Assembly (NCBI GenBank): GCA_017552495.1
Contig: JAFZPW010000068.1
Coordinates: 1 to 7,742, forward strand
Length of the DNA stretch: 7,742 nt
Direction of reading: 5' to 3'
From: Clostridia bacterium
GTDB lineage: Bacteria; Bacillota; Clostridia; Oscillospirales; Butyricicoccaceae
The translations under genes and the position numbers were made by a program. Positions within the stretch are counted from its first letter, which is position 1, and the number at the start of each line of letters is the position of its first letter. The notes under the pieces were generated by a model. That model saw nothing but the letters and a program-made list of their open reading frames with translations, ran no database searches and was not told where the DNA came from. This document shows, piece by piece, positions 5,307 through 7,742 of the stretch.

Positions 5307-6011
5307 ATGTATACGATCCATCGCCGCGTGGGTTACAGTCAACTTATGCCCGATTGGCGGCTTTCGCTGACGGCGCTTTTGGATCTGTTTCAGGATTGCG
5401 GCACCTTTCACGGCGAAGACGCAGGTCTCGGACTTGCCGCGATGGACGCCCGGGGACAGCGCTGGCTGCTTTCCCGCTGGCGGATAAAGTTCCTTTCGCC
5501 GCTGCCCGGTTTGGGCGAGCCCATTTCGGTGGGAACGCAGGCGTATTCCTGCCGAATGTCGATGCTCAACCGCCGCTATTGGTTGCGCGGCACGGGCGGC
5601 GCGCTTGTGGCGGAGGGCGACGCCTTATGGGTTTTGTGCGATAAGGCTTCGCAAAAGCCCATCCCCGCCGCCTCCGGCTGCGACATTTATTTGGAGCCCG
5701 CTGACTTCCCGCCGCTGGAGGGTCTTCCCCGCCGTCTGCCCGCCGTGGAAAATGGGCGGGAACTGCCGTCCTTTTCCGTGACGGCGGAAATGCTGGACAC
5801 CAACCGTCATTGCAACAACGTCCGCGCCATCGGGCTGTGCGCCCGTTATCTGCCCGCAGACTTCACTTTCTCCGGCTTTGCCGCCGATTATCACCGGCAG
5901 CTTCCGGCGGGCGCTTCGGTAACACCGCTGCTGTGGGAGACCGGCGGATGCGTCACCGTTTCGCTTTTTGTGAACGGCAGCGTTTGCGTCACGGCGGCTT
6001 TTTTGCGCTGA
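5307..6011 (+). CDS. Acyl-ACP thioesterase (FatA/FatB-like, double hotdog)
   Basis: Predicted cytoplasmic thioesterase that releases fatty acids from acyl-acyl-carrier-protein (PF01643 family). The 234-residue length is close to that of bacterial members. The N-terminal hotdog half starts with YTIHRRVGYSQLMPDWRLSL, followed by LLDLFQDCGTFHGEDAGLG and RWLLSRWRIKFLSPLPGLGEPI, all in the usual family order. The C-terminal half carries the active-site-like segment MLDTNRHCNN with Asp164, Asn166, His168 and Asn171. The ATG at 5307 has GGGAGG 6 bases upstream; a TTG just before it (5304) is poorly spaced. It is the first gene of an operon, 28 bases before an MBOAT acyltransferase. The pairing suggests a shared role in acyl metabolism or envelope acylation, but a free fatty acid is not itself a known MBOAT donor, so the link is inference. 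Chain-length preference cannot be read from the sequence. Confidence 0.88.
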   Translation: MYTIHRRVGYSQLMPDWRLSLTALLDLFQDCGTFHGEDAGLGLAAMDARGQRWLLSRWRIKFLSPLPGLGEPISVGTQAYSCRMSMLNRRYWLRGTGGALVAEGDALWVLCDKASQKPIPAASGCDIYLEPADFPPLEGLPRRLPAVENGRELPSFSVTAEMLDTNRHCNNVRAIGLCARYLPADFTFSGFAADYHRQLPAGASVTPLLWETGGCVTVSLFVNGSVCVTAAFLR

Positions 6012-6039
6012 TTCTTGATTCTGTTTTAGGGGGATCCTT

Positions 6040-7446
6040 GTGGTTTTCAGCAGTCTTCCGTTTCTGTTTGTCTTTCTGCCCGTTTTTTTCATCATCTATG
6101 CCTTTTTGCCGGAAAAGGCCAAAAACGCCTTTCTTCTGCTGGGGAGTCTGGCCTTTTACGCCTATGGCGCGTGGGAAACGCCGCTTTATCTTTTGCTTCT
6201 GCTGGCCGCCATTTTGGTCAACTGGGCCGTTGGGCTGCGCCTGGCGCCTGAAAATCCGCGCCGGAAATTGTGGCTGATTTTGGGGCTGATCTACGATTTC
6301 TTCTGGCTTTTTCTCTTCAAATACGCCGGTTTTTTTTGGGACAATGCTTCCGCGCTGGCAGGATTCTTTACCCATCACGCCGCTTCCCGCGCCTGGGAGC
6401 TGATTCTGCCCATCGGCATTAGCTTTTACACTTTTCAGATCGCGTCCTATCTCATCGACGTGTATCGTAAGATCGTCCCGCCCGAGCGGTCGCTGATCCG
6501 TCTGGGGGCTTATCTCTGTATGTTTCCCCAACTCATCGCCGGCCCCATCGTCCAATATAATACGGTGGCGAAGCAGCTCCGTTCCCGCAAAACCTCTCTG
6601 TCCCAGACAGACCAGGGCCTGCGGCTGTTTACCCTGGGGCTTGGCTTCAAGGTGCTTTTGGCCAACAACGTGAGCGCGCTGTGGAGTGACATTTCCGCCG
6701 TTGGCTTCGAGAGCATCTCCACGCCGCTGGCGTGGATGGGCGCCGCCGCATACAGCTTCCAGCTCTACTTTGATTTTTACGGCTATTCGCTGATGGCTCT
6801 TGGCTTGGGGCGTGTGATGGGCTTCGACCTGCCGGAAAATTTCCGCGATCCCTATCTTTCGCTAAGCATGACGGAGTTTTGGCGGCGGTGGCACATCACG
6901 CTGGGCGCCTGGTTCCGGGAATATGTTTACATTCCCCTGGGCGGTAACCGCCAGGGCGAGGGCACGACGGTGCGAAATCTGCTGGCCGTCTGGCTGCTCA
7001 CCGGTTTTTGGCACGGCGCAAGCTGGAACTTTATCCTCTGGGGGCTGCTGCTGTTCTGTCTGCTGTTCATCGAGCGCAAGGGGCTGCGGCGGGCGCTGGA
7101 GCGCAGACCGCTGTTCGGCCATCTGTATATGATTTTTGCCATTCCGCTTTCGTGGATGCTGTTCGCCATCCCCGATTTTCATCAGCTTGGCGTGTATTTC
7201 AGCCGCCTGTTTCCCCTCACCGGGCGCTTTTCCGGTCTGATGCCCGGCGATTGGCTCGAGCAGGGCAAATCCTTCGGCGTGATGCTGCTGGTCTGCCTGC
7301 TGTTTTACACGCCTTATCCCAAAAAGATCTGGAAGAAGACCGAGCGCACGCCGCTGGCGGCGCTTCTGCTGCTGGCTGTTTTCTGGGGCGCTGTTTATTG
7401 TTTGTACCGGGGTCTCAACGATCCCTTCCTCTATTTCCGCTTTTAA
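6040..7446 (+). CDS. MBOAT family O-acyltransferase (AlgI-like)
   Basis: Polytopic membrane O-acyltransferase of the AlgI/DltB/PatA type, which moves acyl (usually acetyl) groups from a cytoplasmic donor across the membrane towards extracellular polysaccharide. Its 468 residues are full length. Family signatures in order: N-terminal MVFSSLPFLFVFLPVFF; SLAFYAYGAWETPLY (36-50); LPIGISFYTFQIASYLIDVYR; FPQLIAGPIVQY; YFDFYGYSLMALGLGRVMGF; then WRRWHITLGAWFREYVYIPLGG with His285, and GFWHGASWNFILWG with His325, the expected catalytic histidine. The GTG start at 6040 is supported by the conserved MVFSS beginning and by AGGGGG (6028-6033) 6 bases upstream; no ATG would preserve this N-terminus. It lies 28 bases after the thioesterase and 15 before the next gene, with no terminator between. 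The acceptor is unknown; a cell-wall or capsular glycan is the best guess. Confidence 0.95.
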   Translation: MVFSSLPFLFVFLPVFFIIYAFLPEKAKNAFLLLGSLAFYAYGAWETPLYLLLLLAAILVNWAVGLRLAPENPRRKLWLILGLIYDFFWLFLFKYAGFFWDNASALAGFFTHHAASRAWELILPIGISFYTFQIASYLIDVYRKIVPPERSLIRLGAYLCMFPQLIAGPIVQYNTVAKQLRSRKTSLSQTDQGLRLFTLGLGFKVLLANNVSALWSDISAVGFESISTPLAWMGAAAYSFQLYFDFYGYSLMALGLGRVMGFDLPENFRDPYLSLSMTEFWRRWHITLGAWFREYVYIPLGGNRQGEGTTVRNLLAVWLLTGFWHGASWNFILWGLLLFCLLFIERKGLRRALERRPLFGHLYMIFAIPLSWMLFAIPDFHQLGVYFSRLFPLTGRFSGLMPGDWLEQGKSFGVMLLVCLLFYTPYPKKIWKKTERTPLAALLLLAVFWGAVYCLYRGLNDPFLYFRF

Positions 7447-7461
7447 GCGTCAGGTGAATCT

Positions 7462-7742
7462 ATGAAAAAACTGCTTCGCTATCCCTTTTTAACGCTGCTG
7501 GTGTTCACCGTGGCTGTGGCGTCGCCCTTCCTCTGGAAAGAAATGGGGCTTTTGGATGCGGTAAAAGCCATCTATCTCCCCGCAGCCGAAGATTTCACGC
7601 CGCAGATCGCGGATCTTTCCTCGCCCGATCCGCTGCCGAACGCGCCGTCCATAGAAGAAGCTCCCGCGTCTTCAGACCCCGTTGAATCTGATCCGGAGCA
7701 AAACCAGACGCCAGCAGAAGCCGATCTGCCGCTGCCGGAGCC
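7462..7742 (+). CDS. Membrane-anchored protein with acidic proline-rich stalk, cut at right edge
   Basis: The frame is open to the window end, with 93 complete codons visible. It begins MKKLLRYPFLTLLVF: a short basic start, then a hydrophobic segment (about residues 8-24) ending in ASPFLW, fit for a signal anchor. From about residue 43 it becomes acidic and rich in Pro, Glu, Asp and Ser (for example SSPDPLPNAP, ASSDPVESDPEQNQ), like a cell-wall-spanning stalk before an extracellular domain that is not in the window. The ATG at 7462 has AGGTGA 4 bases upstream and lies 15 bases after the MBOAT stop, so it is the third gene of the operon. In many MBOAT loci this place holds an SGNH- or AlgJ/AlgX/DHHW-type partner that completes O-acetyl transfer outside the membrane. 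That identity is inference from position only. Confidence 0.75.
   Translation, partial: MKKLLRYPFLTLLVFTVAVASPFLWKEMGLLDAVKAIYLPAAEDFTPQIADLSSPDPLPNAPSIEEAPASSDPVESDPEQNQTPAEADLPLPE

Noticed and set aside
6016..6025. TGATTCTGTT repeated at 5251-5260 and 6016-6025, upstream of both operon genes
   Set aside because: A 10-base match is close to what chance allows at this scale, and the second copy lacks a proper -10 hexamer, so it is not evidence for a second promoter.
7008..7457. Overlapping frame (149 codons) inside the MBOAT 3' end
   Set aside because: The MBOAT frame carries the catalytic GFWHG segment and continues to 7446; the other frame is Ala/Arg-rich with no motif.
1..7742. CRISPR array, transposon ends, tRNA, rRNA or riboswitch
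   Set aside because: I found no regularly spaced repeats, no transposase or integrase motifs, no tRNA-like cloverleaf ending in CCA, and no leader long enough or conserved enough for a riboswitch.

Overview
The window looks like chromosomal DNA from a fairly GC-rich anaerobic Firmicute, most likely class Clostridia (an Oscillospirales-type gut organism is my guess). The grounds are a DUF3048/YerB-type lipoprotein, an SLH-domain exported protein, strong Shine-Dalgarno sites, and compact hairpin plus U-tract terminators after most genes. Seven protein-coding genes are visible; two run off the window edges. There is no rRNA, tRNA, CRISPR array, insertion sequence or phage gene.

Layout. Positions 1-1128 (+) hold a DUF3048 lipoprotein whose start lies left of the window, closed by a strong terminator. 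Positions 1263-1856 (+) hold a short FUSC/aromatic-acid-exporter-like membrane protein. It converges on a small unidentified membrane protein (1890-2444, -), with a shared bidirectional terminator between them. Positions 2562-3299 (-) hold a complete glycerophosphodiester phosphodiesterase with its own promoter and terminator. Divergently, 3522-5105 (+) encodes a secreted three-part protein: S-layer-homology anchor, CAP/SCP domain, and a C-terminal domain with a Cys/His/Asp arrangement like NlpC/P60- or CHAP-type peptidases. After another terminator and a good extended -10 promoter comes a (+) operon: an acyl-ACP thioesterase (5307-6011), an AlgI-like MBOAT O-acyltransferase (6040-7446), and the start of a membrane-anchored protein with a long acidic proline-rich stalk (7462 to the right edge).

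How they fit together. Most of the genes act at the envelope: a lipoprotein, an exporter-like protein, an S-layer-anchored protein, and a probable surface-glycan acylation operon. The most interesting parts are the SLH-CAP-peptidase-like fusion, whose 3' third is visibly poorer in GC than the neighbours, and the coupling of an acyl-ACP thioesterase to an MBOAT acyltransferase in one transcript. Neither is clearly a new defence or mobile system; the window is otherwise ordinary accessory and envelope chromosome.
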